Positions 1 to 12,773 are shown, numbered from the stretch's first letter. The stretch: 64,000 nucleotides of DNA from Gonapodya prolifera JEL478 (GCA_001574975.1 KQ965870.1:31824-95823), one strand, 5' to 3'. A program made the numbers and translations. The notes: generated from the sequence alone by a model not told the origin.

Positions 1-2229
1 CGCTCAGCATTCAAAACAATGATACTTCGACCCATGCGAAACTCACATATGTCCCAAGAAGAGATCCTTGATCTTCCTGATCATGGTTGTTGCACAAGGA
101 ATTTTAGAAACCATGTCCGCTAGCTCCATTGCTGCCGTCACAGATTTGACAAATGACGGAGATATGCACTTAATTGGAGCAATGTGAGATATGCACAAAA
201 ATGCACTAACAAAATGACCTCTCACTAACCCATAAACCAAGCCCTTCCCTTCCAGCACCAGCGGGAAGTATGTCCACAACCTGATGCCTTCCTGGCTCAC
301 TTGGGCTGAGACCATATGCCAGGCCTCCGGGAAGATGGGTGGGTCCGAACATCACTGAAAATGACAGCTAGTCGATATTGTGGCATGTTTCGAAATCGAA
401 ACAGAAATAACTTACAAGTTACTACGCCGAGGTAACAAGCGTGCAGGTAAGAAATCGTACTTTCTGGAAAGTCGCAATCCTCCATTGCCATGTCGAATCT
501 TCGCTTCCAGACAGCCAGGTCTTCCTCCAGCTCAGCGATTCGCATTTTGATACGCGTGCCGAGAGCACCTTCAGGCAAGCAAAACGGTAACACATTGTGA
601 CTCTCGCAGTAGGTGTGGAGGTCCTGTGCCCGACTGAAGAGGTGCCAAATCGTAAGCTCCAGTGCGATTCCGCCAACTTTGAAAGTAGGAGTGGATGTGA
701 AGAAAACTGAGATGGTTGGTCCATTTGATATATAATCAGTGGATTCGAGCGAGTCCAGATCCCTGACGTCGGTTTTCAAGTTAGTGCAAATCGGAGGTAC
801 TTTGACCTGTTACTCTCTTACCGATTATGGCATGGAAGCCTAATCATGTGCGATCCTTCATCACTGATCATTTTAGCATGATTTCGAATGGCCACTGATT
901 GTCGATCCATGAAGAACATGACCCAGAAACACCGACGATAAATCTCCTTCTGTGAGGGTGAGGCCGGCAGCCCTTCGATAAAAGATTCGCTATGCAGACC
1001 CAGAAACTGTATCGTGCTGACGGCTTGCGAGCGGTATATATCGTTTGATTCGATCTTCCAGAACCGAAAGCAAAACCATCAACCTTTCGTGTAGGACCTG
1101 CAATCACGAAAATGACACATACCATTAAATTTGCACCAGTAAAAATCATTGCAAAGATACAGCCTTGAAGACCAGAAAGAGAGGGCCGATCTGCATCAGC
1201 CTTAAGAAGCCGTTGGAGCCGAGGGAAAAATGTACTGCTTGCGAGTGTTCGCGCCTCCAAATTGTCGTGATGAATGGCCGCGACCGAAAGCATTCCAAAA
1301 AACAGAATCGCATCGATAGTTGGATTCAATAGGAAATGTCGTCGATCCACGATCGGAACAACAGGTGCCACTCTGGAAAAATGGACACATATTAGATCAT
1401 TCAAAATTGATTGCGGGGGTAGTGGAGGTAACTGAAAGAGTTAAGATAAGGATGGAGATCACTGATGGGATCAACGTTCTCTCTCACATCATCAAAAATA
1501 GAGAGTCCGTGCCGCAAAGAGTAACTGGCTCGACTGAAAAGCTCCTCGGCAGTCTGGACGCTGATGCTTCCGATTCTGTTGCGAGGAGGCAGTGAAGAAA
1601 GATTGTTGAAGCCGAGCGAAATCTTGGGCATAGCGATGCCATGAAAGGGCGGTGCCACGTTAAGCACAATAGGGGCTCTGGCGGTCGCGCTTGACCCCGA
1701 AAAGTCGTGTTCAACCCCAGAACGAGTGGTAGGGTAGATACTCGACGGTGTAATTTGCGTTAATCCAACTCTAGGTGGTGATTCACTGGAGGAAGTTGAG
1801 AGAAGTCGCTCTGGCTCCGATCCAGAGCTGCTCGACCGTCGTTCCTCTTTTACACTGGCAAGCTCCCTAATTCGTTCGATCTCCTCGGCCGAAATTGGTA
1901 TCGGTGCATCCTCCTGTGATTCATCCTGTTCGTTTACAGAACTCCCTCTTTCAAAAGCTCGGACCTTGGAGGATCGAGACCTTCCCTGCCGTCGTTCCTT
2001 CTCTCTCACAGGTGAGAATACGCAAGTGATTTCAAGCCTGGAACATCGAGCGCAAGGCTGCAGGAGTGGAGAGGGAAATGAGCGAACAACTTTTTGGGTG
2101 ACAAGAGACCACCGCCCTCACAGCAAAGCCTTCACAATGCTGTTTCCGCTTGACACAAGCGTCGCAGGTTCTTCGCATTCGCTTCCCAGGGTTTGATGCT
2201 CGCGCAGTGTCCCTCCGTTCACCCCTCAT
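1..2229 (-). CDS. Zn2Cys6 fungal transcription factor (3' part off the left edge)
   Basis: Predicted nuclear regulator with an N-terminal binuclear zinc cluster. The first exon carries CDACVKRKQHC. An intron at 2121..2058 (GT-AG) joins it to PCARCSRLEITC, which completes the spacing C-x2-C-x6-C-x5-C-x2-C-x6-C. A basic, Ser-rich linker follows. From about 1400 down to 840 the frames read as the fungal-specific transcription factor middle domain (QFLGLHSES, then CFWVMFFMDRQ). Several short introns interrupt the gene, and the junction near 1080-1130 was not resolved. The last visible exon reads to a stop at 43-45, but a consensus donor (GTGAGT) lies just before it, so the gene probably continues past base 1. 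ATG 2229 was chosen; ATG 2178 is also possible. The target genes cannot be read from the sequence. Confidence 0.85.
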
Positions 2230-2352
2230 GTTGATTCTCGGATTGCCCGGATGTAGCGCCACATACAGCACTGCTCCCTCACAACCTGGAACCGAACCCT
2301 TCGAGGGAAATACAAAAACTCCGCCGAAATTTATGTTTTAAAAGCGAAAGTA

Positions 2353-4046
2353 CTAGGCCCGCCCCCTCCCCATCCAACCGCCTCTCATGATTGGAATTTC
2401 AACTTCAATTTCATCATCCTCCCATCGACGCGTAGAATGAGATCGTTGAGAAGTACTGGGTTGTGCTACTGATGGTGACCGCATCCGTGGTGGCATGGGA
2501 GGGGGCGGTCGTAAAAGTGGGAACGAAGGTCTGGGAATTTCTGGAACCAGCATTCTTGGAAGCTCCGGCACTGTATAGGATATGGAATGGTGTGATTGAA
2601 GAGCACTGGTGGTCTCCTCGTCACGATAACTCGGAGATATTGTTCCACCCGAGACGTCGGCGCGAGGCTGTGGGTGAATATCTGTGGTGGTCACAGGGCC
2701 GTGTCCGCTTGATGGGTTTCCAGATTGTTCCTGCCCAAACAGTCGATCTTGACCAGAACGAGAATACGAAGTCCCAAAATCTACTGCCATGTGCCGTCTT
2801 TCATCACCTTGCCGTATTGAACTGTCGGTCGGAGATTGCTGATGGTAATTGCTAAAACTGTAGGGATCGCGATCTTTGATGCCTTCTCCACCGCCGCTTA
2901 TGGCTCCTGTTCTCAAAAAAGTGTCTTGATGTTCAATTGATGGGATTGATGGGAATGGTTTTCCATCATATTCATCCGTCTTCTGTCTCACGACATCCGA
3001 CCGCAGCCTGGGATCTCTGGATCCTGTTCTGGAGAGCCTCAGCGGAGGATGGTCGGAGGTTCCTGACAGTGACGGTGAATCTCGATTGGAAGCCGCAGAG
3101 AGACGCGGGTCTCGCGAGGGCGCAGCAGTAGAGGATCGGCCAGTTATAGCAGCGGGATAAGGCAGGATTGAAGGAGGTTGGGTGGAGGGATTGGCCATGT
3201 GCGGGATGTGCGGTGCAGTCCCTGTTGAAGGAGCAGCGGGCGCTGTAGGGCCGGCCCCTTTTTCAAACGGTGGAGCCGACCGCGGTTTGCCCGGTAGCCA
3301 GGGGGGGTCAAATGTCGAGAGATCGGCTCGAGGATGGGGTACCTAGTGGTCCATGGTAAATTTGGTTTGTCCACTTTTGACGGTTTGGGAAACTTTTAAA
3401 CCCACCAATTCCCCTCCCTTGGTCTCGTCCGTAATCCACTCATCAAGAGAGACATTCGGCTTCGTCCGAAACGCAAGTGTGATGCTTACAGAAAAAGAGA
3501 AGGTATTAGATAGCAGAGCTTGGGATTTTGACCCAACTGTTCGCACCTTCCGAGCCTTTCTATCTTTGTGGTATCGCGCACTTGCAATTTAAGATGCTTG
3601 TTGTGGAGATTCGCCAATCTGAAGTGCAGTAAATTGATGTGCACGTTGTGGACCCAATCGCTTGCAACTCACGCCCCAGTTAGCTTGAGAATATCTCCCT
3701 TCGAGATATACTGTCCAATTGGCCCAACAATGCTCATTGCGACGCTGCCCGTTTCGTCCGCGACCCAAAAGTTTGTCATAAAGCTCTTGTCTCGTTCACC
3801 CCCAGCGAGTGTCCGGCCCGGCATTGGATGCGGTGATGCTCGGTCAAGGACGATCACTGTCAGTTCCAAGTCCCTCATTGTGGGCTTCAGTGTTCCTATT
3901 CGTCGCAGAGAGCGATCGAGCAAACGATCGTCCCCAAGTTGTCCTCCTCCACCAGCTCCCCCGCGACCGCGTCCACGCCCGCCTCGTGCTGCTGACAGGA
4001 TTCGACCGCGCCCTCGCGCCCTTTCACGCGGTGTCGTTTCGGCCAT
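2353..4046 (-). CDS. SOSS complex subunit B-like OB-fold ssDNA-binding protein
   Basis: Homologue of SOSS-B/NABP (hSSB1/2), which binds single-stranded DNA and works in double-strand break signalling and repair. The phases of four exons fit: 4046..3673, 3618..3547, 3484..3406 and 3342..2353, giving about 504 residues. An Arg/Gly-rich N-terminus (residues ~1-45) precedes the OB fold. The fold opens with TLKPTMRDLELTVIVL and contains VADETGSVAMSIVG and GDILKLTGALANLHNKHL, then RTKPNVSLDEW, the family's PN-S signature. A long Pro/Ser/Arg-rich disordered tail of about 350 residues follows and ends in an acidic then Gly/Arg-rich segment. Human SOSS-B proteins are about 200 residues, so the tail is unusually long. 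The family is missing from Saccharomyces, which supports an early-diverging fungus. Confidence 0.85.
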
Positions 4047-4381
4047 TGGCAAAGTTGAGGTAATTATTTCAACACACGGGACATCCGGGGACTTCCCTCT
4101 CCACTGTACGAAAGTTACTCTCTTTTTCTCCCTCCGCCACAAGAAAGACATCATGCAGAAGATAATAGAATTCAATATGCATACATAAGAAATAATGGCG
4201 TAAATATCTCAAATCGAAGTTTCTTGTTCGTTATACATGTCAGGAAAAGGTCATTTGACCCACTTCGTTTGGGCTCCCCATGTCCTCAATCGACTTGAGA
4301 ACTGACAAGCAAATTGCATTTCGATATCTGGGACAAAACGTCACAATGCACTACCTCAAACAGACATGGACGGGATTTCAC
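4047..4381. other. Intergenic stretch
   Basis: About 335 bases between the bZIP stop and the SOSS-B start; both genes run leftward. It holds the 3' UTR of the bZIP gene's upstream neighbour and the 5' leader of SOSS-B. No further gene or repeat was seen. Confidence 0.5.
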
Positions 4382-5573
4382 TCACTCCTCTGCGACGTTA
4401 TCCAGGTTCGCAAGAAGGTCCAACACATCCACTTCCTCTCCCACTCCATCTAGTTTGAGGAGAAATCGCCGAGTCTCCCGCAACTTTGCACGCAGAATAG
4501 GACATGGTGAAGCACTGCGGTCCAGCCTGTTTGTTAACTGAATAAAGCTCGCACGAAGCTCTGGACTCAGAGTAGCGTAGACTTCAGGTGCGCAGGGAAC
4601 CAAGATGGAATAGAGGTCAGGAGTGGGAATAGCAGTGACGTCGACGGGTACGGCTGTTGGACCTCGAAGAGGGTCGAAGCTTTGTGGTGCTGAAGGATCG
4701 GCGCCAGTTGCGACATGGTTTGCGAGTACTCCAAGACTAAAGATATTGCAAAATGGTGGTTTTGCTTCTCCCGTTGTCAATAGAAAAAAGAAGAAAACAT
4801 ACGCAGCAACTGTTGAGGCTGGCCATTCCGACCAATCGTGGAAAAAGTTTGGTTTTACTGCAGTGCAAGATTCTAAGAATGGCGTGTACGATAGCAACGG
4901 TGCCCAAACACTCACCAGATAAAGCAGAGTATGGATTGAAGTTGGCGATCCATGATTCTCCAAGCGAAGACTTGCTCATGGATGCCCTCAAGGAGGCTTG
5001 TTCTTCTGGTTTCAACTCATTCGCAACTAATTGTTGCAAATTGAAAGTGTGGGTTTCGGGGGCGCCAAAAGTGTCATCAACGCTGAATGTGGGTTCATAT
5101 GCAGGAGAAAGCGCTTCCGACGTCGCAATTGATGGTGCAGCAGACGGAGACGCGGAGCCTGCAACACTGGGCGCCATGCTGGATCCTCGTATTGCGGGGG
5201 TACTTGCATTGGGTTGTCCATTGACCGCCGGTGCAGCAGAGGAGAAACTATCTGGTACTCCTGAGAGTCGGACCACAAGATCGGTCAGCAGGCGCACCTG
5301 GGATGCGAGATTACTGTTCTCTTCTTTCAGGAACGCATTCTCTGCCTGGAGGCGGCTCGATAACGTCTCTGCAGCTTCCAGTTGCGTCCTCAAATCGACT
5401 TGCTCTCGCTGTTTTTTCAATCTCCAAGCCTAGGCGATCAGTAAAGTTCATTTCGAGAAGCCGATGGTCACAACGGACTGGTATACCTTTTGGGCGACAC
5501 GATTTCTCTCCCGAGCTGACGTTTTGGGTGCTTCAGCTTCCGAATCCCCGTAGCTGTCTCTTACTGGGGGCAT
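4382..5573 (-). CDS. bZIP transcription factor
   Basis: A basic-leucine-zipper DNA-binding protein, expected to act as a dimer in the nucleus. The first exon (5573..5487) ends inside the basic region. An intron at 5486..5430 joins RERNRVAQK to AWRLKKQREQ, giving the N-x7-R bZIP signature. The zipper follows with heptad leucines (LEAAETLSSRLQAENAFLKE, then VRLLTDLVV). A Ser/Ala/Pro-rich middle region and a helical C-terminal exon follow. The second intron has donor GTGAGTGT near 4910 and an acceptor near 4790 behind a long pyrimidine tract, which brings in AKPPFCNIFSLGVLANHVA. The stop is at 4382. No regulated unconventional splicing signal was recognised, and assignment to a specific bZIP group (Hac1, Yap, Atf) is not possible. 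Confidence 0.8.
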
Positions 5574-5739
5574 CACGTCGAGATCGATCTGCGCGGTGAA
5601 GATGTTTTGGTATGCGCGGGGTTGTATTTGGGACCATTTAATCAACACGAAATGTAAAGCCACAAACAGCCACGAAACTTTTCGAAACGATCTATTTACA
5701 CATGCGATCAATACAGGGTATACAAATATAGTACGTGGC

Positions 5740-8700
5740 TCAGTCGCTGAGTCCCTTGGCAGAAAACTTCCATTCGCGCTGCCAAGACTCTATCAACTCC
5801 CTCAATAGATTTCGCGCACCGGACTTTTCGTCAGTCGTTGCGATCAAATACTTTAGATCGTGCTCTTCGCATAGATCCAGAATGCAGAAGAGACCAGGCT
5901 TCAGTTTGGCGAAAATTACACTTGTCGCAATGGGGCGCCCTGATGACTGCATGGCGGCGAACTCTCCTAGCAACACGAGTACGTGCTTGGTGAGCTTCTT
6001 AGCGTCGTTCCTGAAAACAGAGCTGCCTGTCCCCGCTTTGCTCTTTCTGGCGCAGGCAGTCAGCAGAACTCTCGCAAACATGTCCGCATGAGCCGGAGAC
6101 AAATGCTCTGCTAAGCGCCCCTTCGGAATTTGTTGCTCCATCACGGTAATTCGATCCTTAAGAGGTGGCCGACGGTCGTTTTCACGGTTTTCGAATTTTC
6201 GCCCGCCCTGTTCCAATATCATGGTATCAGGCTTTCGGAAAAAGTGCAGGAGCAACGTGGTGTGGATAACAAACACGGGAGCGGCTGTAACCAGAAGTCT
6301 TCGGTAGTGGGTTGTCACGTTGAGAAATACTTCCAACAAGAGATTGGCGACATGGTTCATCGAGACACGACTTTCAACGTCGCTTTCACTTGCTTTCAGC
6401 CAACGAAACACGAATTTGGTGACAGCACTGAGACCCTTGACAAAGGCCAGCGGATTGGATTTCAAATTCTGCGAATCAATTTCGTTTGTGGAAGACGTAC
6501 TGACACACAAAAAGCCTTTTACCAACCTTTCCTTCGAACAGGCGTGCCAGGCACGCGACAGCGAGAGATGCAGTGAGCAAGGACTCTCTTTCTACCACTC
6601 TGAGAATGCTCTGAACGATATCGTTGACGTAATCTTTCATCCATTTGGTGCTTCCTTGACTCAAGCAGGCAAAGAGCTGACCCATCGATATCAACACGGG
6701 AGGGATGTACCGGCTTTCAGATTTGTTCACAGTTTCTAGGTGGAGCGAGAGAATAGCACGGACGACTTCGGAATCGCTTTGCTGGGCTATGATCGTGCCT
6801 GCAGCTTTGACGGCATCAATAGCGAGTCCGCCTGTAACAGGCAACTGTTGAGTCCGAGGTATACGGTATGTCTGGACACCCCTGCAGCTTACTTGCGCTC
6901 AGATTTAACGTCTCAGCGGCTCTCCACAAAACGAGAAGAACTGCTTTCGCCATGGTAATCGTAGGCTGCATTTGCAAAATCAATATGCAAATGTCCAAGA
7001 TAAGGGCGCTGCAGTCGATCGGAGAGGCTAACAGAGATCGAAGAAGTGTGACCACCGAGGCTGTAGCTCTTGCGAGGCTTGATTCGACTGAAGGAAAGGG
7101 GCGCGATGCGATAAAGATACAAATGCACTCAACAAGAATGCTTGAAAAAGTTGTCCTCACCTTCGCCAAGAGTACTTGAGAGGGCTGTCGCTCGTTCGAG
7201 GAATCCCAAATGTTGTGACAGTTGAAGATGCATGTAGACCACTGACTTCTCGTCCTTCAAAGACGATACCGATTTGCTGTACATTTCAATCTCTTTGACG
7301 ACCCGATCTGTCAGTTGCGTGCATTCCCGTCCGACCAAGTCCAAGATAGACCGCGGATACTCATGCTTCGAAGCCCCTCCCTTCACGGTGGCCAAAAGAC
7401 ACGTTCCGAGTAAAACTGTCCCTTTGGAGTCCCCCTGTGTGTTATCGGAAAGCATCGAAACCACACTGATACCGGTATCGGATTGGGGTTCCAGTCGTCT
7501 CTGACCGGGGTGGAGAGCAGACTCCAGCAAGGTGGTTAGGACGGACATCGAAATGGAAAGTAAGGATGTGTCCTTCGGATTCGAAAGAGAAATTTTCACC
7601 GCAGTGTTGATGTACCATCGAGCGACACTTGGGTTCATCTGATTGTTCGCGAAGAGAGAGAGGTCAGGGCACTTGGCGACGATGCCCACGCCGATGCCAA
7701 CCCACCAACAGGTTCCATTTCTCTCTGTATCGAAGGAACCGCATTTGGAGCTGCCGAACCAGCCGTTTACCCGTAAGGCTGTGTTCGAATGCTTCATCGG
7801 AGAACATCTCCTTGTCCACAAGAAGCAGCAACGTCAACACTATGTCGACATCCTTCCCGGAAAACACGGCTGGTGGGATGCTATCCAGAATGTGGATAGA
7901 AGAGAACGCGATGTGGACGGCCTGGGGAGCGGCAGCTCTCTTGGGCGGACGATCCCAACCTTGTACGTTGACGCTGTTGACCCCATGCTGAGAGAGGAAC
8001 TTGGCGATCGCACTGTCTTTCTTGACCGTCCCACCGAGAACCTCACCAAGTGAGGTACTTAATGCCACCAAGAGAAGCTCTGCAAATATAACCGCATCTT
8101 TACTTGCCGATGAAGTCCATACCCCGACACAAACAACAACCCACCCTTCACACCCCCTGCTTCATACAGCTCGGCACCTTTGAGCACTTCATGAGCCACG
8201 CTGCCCCACGATTGGCCCCCCGACGTCAAATCTGGACCGCTGTGGCGCAAAGCAGCGACGAACAGCGCACCAAGCAAAGACCGGACCTGGTCTTTGGACA
8301 AAAGCTCCCTACGACCACGGAGTAAGCATGCGTTACAAAGACAACGCCTGCACGCCTCACTGAACCTCACCTCCACGCCCGCACGTTTCTGACTAAAAGC
8401 ACCCAACACGCAAGCGCCGCAGTGGACCCGGCCATGTTGACGACCCTGCCGTCCCACAGGAGGACGGTCTGGGCGCTTGTGTCACCCTTTGCGGCATCCA
8501 CGATGGCTTTCACGACCGCATCCATATCCTTTGCGAGCTTTCTGACGTTGCCCATCCCGGCGTCCACCAAAACGACCCGGAGGGCCTGGTACATCCGCAG
8601 CCCATCCAACGCGGTGCAAAACCCTGAGCAACACGACCTCCACGCCTGTTTCCAAAGAGCCTCCAGGATGTCGTCCGGGACACCCGTTTCGACCCCTCCA

Positions 8701-10360
8701 GCCTCCCCCACGACGGCACCGATCCAGCACGCGGCGAGAGGGTCGCCTGCGCCAGCAACAGAGGCGGCAAGTTTGGAGCCGACCTCGAGCGCGTCTGGCA
8801 CGTCCCAGAACGGTTTTGCTGCAATGGCGCGCGACAGAATTTCGAGTCTGAACGCGGATGAGGGGGAGGAGGCCGGCGAGGTGCCGATGGTGGAAGCGAA
8901 GTGTGTGGCCAGGTGCGAGACCTGGTGGGGCATGGATGCGGACAGGTGGGCAGAAAATCTGTCCAGGTGTTGAACGGAAGTCATGTGAGCCACTTGGCGC
9001 TTTCCACCCCCCACCCCCTCTCCTCCAAACCTTCCCGACACGCCAACTTACGCCTTCAGAAACACCTCGCTCCATGGCGAACACCTCCGGCCGTCCGCAT
9101 CCCATGGCACCCTCCCCGCGCGCACGGCCTCGTCCACAGCCCCTGCCACGCCGTCGAGAAAGCTCTCCATCTTCCTGCCCCGCGCCGCTGCGGCCATTAT
9201 CGTCGTGAGAAGACTGACCGCGACGTCGGTGCCCGCAGTGGGAGGCTGTCGGTGCGGAAAGGCATGTGAGCAACGAGCCGAGCAACCGAGCACACAACGA
9301 GAACCGGGCACCCGCATCCGCCAACTCACAGCAACGACCCACCCCACGACCCCACTCCACACGCTCTCGACGGCAGCCACGTCCACGTCGACCGCGGCGT
9401 GAATCACCACGACGCCTCCCGCTGCCGTCTCGTCCGCGGCTTCGGGGCTGGTCACGGTGTGCACGGCAAGGGCAAGGACGCGCAAGAGCCATGTTCGGGA
9501 GGGCGAGGCGGTGGCGGTGTCGGACGGGTTGAGCGGGGCGAGGTGGGCGCCGATGCGGAGCAGGGCGGCGGCGGGGAGGAATACGGGGCGTGGTCGGGAG
9601 TGTTGAGCAAGCGCAACGGGTCAAGGCACATCGCCGGGATTACGCACATGGCCCATCGCCCTCGCCCTCGCCCTCCCCGCCGCGCAAGGCCATCCCGACA
9701 CACGCCCTAACGGCCTCGTGCCGCGCCGCGTGGCTCTGCTGCCGCTCGCCCGTTCCTACTCCTGCGCTGTGGAAGCCGCGGACGTGGGAGTGCCTGTCGT
9801 GCGCTACAAGGGCCTCGAGGATGAGGCGCAGGAGCGTGGGGAGGGATGTCAGGACTGAGAGGGGGGGGAGGGTTTGAGTCAGAGAAGACAACGAGCATTC
9901 GCGCCCCAGAACGAAAAGCCACCACGCTCGCCAAATCCAAACGCACCATCCTTCCTCCCATCACACCCAGGCCGTGTCCACTCCTCCAGCATCTCAAACA
10001 GGCCGACATGGTAGCTCGCCACGGCGCGTGCCGGGGCTGTCTTAAGTCGCGTGTCTCCGCTGCCCGCATACTCTGCAACGGCAACGGCATCTGCGTTTGC
10101 GTCTGCGTCTGTATCGCCATCGCCCCGTGCGCGTTTACGTGACTTTGCCGTCGCCGCACCCGCCTCGCGGACGGCGCTTGGATGTGGAGGAGCACTCGTC
10201 GCGTCCGGCCACGCGGCTTCGACCCCCGCTGCGACATTCGCGATCGCGGTTGCCATGCTTGATATTTCGGCGGCGTGGTCTTTGGACGCGACGGTGCGTT
10301 GGAGGAGGGTCGTGCAGGCGGTGTGCAGGGCGTGGGTTGTGGTGGGGGCGAGGTGCATGT

Positions 10361-10402
<42 letters not shown>

Positions 10403-11769
10403 GGGGGGGGGTGGAGGAGGGTGCGGAGGGGGTGGCAGAGGGGGAGGAAGGAGGGGAAGGAGGAGAAGGAGGAAGGCGGCCAAGGAGGGTGAGTAAAGGA
10501 CGGAGGATGAGCGTGAGTGTGTCTTGGAAGATCTGGTGTGTGGTGTGTGGGTGTTGGTCAATGTTGACGGAACGGGTCCGCAGGGGTTTTCAAAGTGGGT
10601 GTCGTCGAATTTGAGTGGCAAGAGGTGTATGGTAGCCAACAAGTGTATGGAACGTGTGGTGTAGTCCGCGTCGGTGATGTGAACATAGAGCAGGGAGTGA
10701 GGTGTGACGATGAGGTTACACCAGAGTTGGATATTCGAACGAGAAAGAAGGATGACACGTAGCGAGTCGAGCCCAAGATCCGATACGAGAATGTGCCAAA
10801 TGACAAATTGGCAAATGAAGGTGAGAAATTGAATTCGAGACAGGGTTCAAGAACCGGAAAAACAAGTCAGACTCCGTTCTGACTGCCAAAGACAGGGAAG
10901 CGGGAAAACCACTCGCCTTGCGTGCCAACGTGCCGTCCCTCGTGCCCTCGAGAACGACTTCGAGCAGGTCTATTGTCAGGAGGGCCAGCGTGGTGCACGG
11001 TTCGTCCTTATCCGTCTCAGTCTCCTTATCACCGTCCACGTCCACGTCGACCCCAGTCGAATTCGACACGCGGCTGCAGACCACGAGGAGCGTCTGGATC
11101 GCCTCTGCGGCCAGCTTACACTTCGCGTCGTACGGCGCCCATTGGAAGTTGCGCGCGCGGGCTCTGACGAGCGCAAGACACGCGCGCATGTCGAGCAGTA
11201 CCGCGCGCGGGGGTTCAGAGGCGTCAGCGTCGCGGACGTCACGCAGGGCGGCCGAGAAGATTGCCAGGACGGGCGGCTTGAGTTCTGCTGCGGGCGGGAA
11301 TGCGGGTAGGGCCAGGACGTGGTGCAGGAGCGACCAGAGGTCTGGGTTGATGGTGGATCTGGCGTGTGCGGGGTGGGGTGGTTGGTGTTGGTGTGGGTGG
11401 GGGCATGCCAGGGTAAAAGATGGGCAAGAGAGGGACCACTCACGGTACTGCAGACCCCTGCGCAGCGGCATCGTCCTGGGTGTCCACGTCCATTGCCGCA
11501 CCCGCACCCTCTGCTGCCTTCCCCGCCCCCGCACCGTCCCTCCCCCTGGCCCTCCCCGCCGCGCCTTTTCTCCACATAGCGTTGAGCGTCCACTCTGCGA
11601 CGAGCGTCTCTCGGTATGGCACCCAAACTGCGCTCGTCGTCAGCAGCATCCTCGCGTACGCGCACCTTTCGTCCACGCCGCGCAGCCGCACCACGCCGTC
11701 TGACCCCGTGCGCAGGAGAGACACCGCACGCTCGGATGTCGTGAACGTGTGCTCGTGCGGGTCGTGCAT
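5740..11769 (-). CDS. Urb2/Npa2-like nucleolar pre-ribosome processing protein
   Basis: A very long alpha-helical-repeat protein resembling Urb2, a nucleolar factor for early 60S assembly and 27S pre-rRNA maturation. The C-terminal ~250 residues match the Urb2 C-terminal domain pattern: NLLLEVFLNVTTHYRRLL, HADMFARVLLTACARKS, then KLKPGLFCILDLCEEHDL and NLLRELIESWQREW before the stop at 5740. Upstream exons read as helical repeats through 8 and 9 kb, and the N-terminus (ATG 11769) reads ERAVSLLRTGSDGV with YRETLVAEWTLNAMW. At least eight short introns interrupt it, and exon ends were mostly not fixed. A 38-base homopolymer at 10364..10401 lies in frame and encodes polyproline. The overall size (roughly 1,700-1,900 residues) is larger than yeast Urb2. 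The assignment rests mainly on the C-terminus; other helical nucleolar scaffolds are less likely. Confidence 0.72.
10364..10411. repeat. G homopolymer tract (38 G, then T, then 9 G)
   Basis: Thirty-eight consecutive G on the + strand, one T, then nine more G. On the minus strand it is a C tract inside the Urb2-like reading frame, flanked by Pro/Ser codons (about PSSTPPHPPP before, PPPLHMHLAP after). It therefore encodes a polyproline run. Tracts of this length slip in replication and sequencing, so the length given here may not be exact and would shift the frame if wrong. Confidence 0.95.
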
Positions 11770-12150
11770 CGATGGCGCATGCGATTGCAGTGACGTTCTG
11801 TCGCTGTTTTTAGTTTTGTCGTGTCCGCAGCAGTGACCGAAGCACACAGGCCGCAGCCACCATATGGTTTGCAGGGGCAGTGACGAAGCTCCGATACAGC
11901 TCTCCAACACATGCAAATGCGAGTGCGATACTATGAAACTCTTCTGTGGCAGAATGTACATCATAGATGTGCAGTGAGTCCTGGTCATCACTCATCACAA
12001 CCGTGTGCAAGCTCAATTCCACACACAAGGAGTCAAAAGCACCAGCTGATCAAAAGAGCACACACATTGATTGCTCTAAGCGTAGAAACTCCTCTTCTTC
12101 GCGCCGACCTGTCAAATATCTGTCCCTGTGCCACAACACGGGGCATGCTC
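11770..12150. other. Upstream region of the Urb2-like gene
   Basis: About 380 bases between the Urb2-like start codon and the first family A repeat. No gene, RNA or repeat was recognised. Confidence 0.4.
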
Positions 12151-12280
12151 ACTTGCCCAACTTCATATGGGCATTTTCCGCCCTTGTTTCCAGGAACGGT
12201 CCGACCGAACGGGCTTATCTCAACCTTAAGAATCTGAAACTACGCCCGTTCAGACCTTAGACTGTTCTTTTTTGTCTCGT
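12151..12280 (+). repeat. Family A foldback repeat, copy 1
   Basis: Reference copy. The core (12192..12270) has a left arm GAACGGTCCGACCGAACGGGC and a right arm GCCCGTTCAGACC, then TTAGACTGTTCTT, which pair as an imperfect inverted repeat around a loop of about 30 bases. Conserved flanks lie on both sides: CTTGCCCAACTTCATATG upstream and TTTTGTCTCG downstream. Confidence 0.85.
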
Positions 12281-12466
12281 TGCAGTCTGATCGTTGCCGT
12301 GGGGTTGCATTTTTGGGTATGGAGAGCATGGTACGAAGAGCATTCACTGCGCCAGTGACCAATTTACAACGACGGACGATTCAGAATGCATCACATCATC
12401 GAGAGCATTAATTTTCATTGACAACCTGCTAAAGAGCGTTTGGCGTCGACTTTGGCCACTCATTTC

Positions 12467-12595
12467 ACTTGCCCTACTGTCATATGCGCATTTTTCGCCC
12501 TGTTTCCAAGAGCGGTCCGACCGAATGGGCTTATCTCAACTTTAAAATCTGAATCTACGCCCGTTCAGTTCTTAGACTGTTCTTTTTTGTCTCGT
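12467..12595 (+). repeat. Family A foldback repeat, copy 2
   Basis: Same orientation as copy 1 and 316 bases further on. It keeps GGTCCGACCGAATGGGC, CGCCCGTTCAG and TTAGACTGTTC. The preceding 100 bases are shared almost exactly with those before copy 3. Confidence 0.85.
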
Positions 12596-12773
12596 GAAAA
12601 TCTGTTCATTACTGAGGGTTGCATTCTTTTGCCTTTTGCGACGAGGATGAAACACACCAGTGACCACTTTGCAACGATAGCGAAACGATTTGAAATATAT
12701 CACATCATCAAGAGCATTAATTCCAATACAACCTGCTAAAGAGCGTTTGGCGTCGACTTTGGCCACTCATTTC

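Noticed and set aside
8482-9624. 380-codon minus-strand frame, Arg/Gly/Cys-rich
   Set aside because: Overlaps Urb2-like exons in another frame. The product is compositionally abnormal, while the alternative frames give helical-repeat protein.
12192-12270. tRNA-derived SINE origin for the foldback family
   Set aside because: CCGTTCGGTCGGAC loosely recalls a Pol III B box (GGTTCGANTCC), but key positions mismatch, no A box was found at the right distance, and the inverted-repeat structure explains the sequence better.
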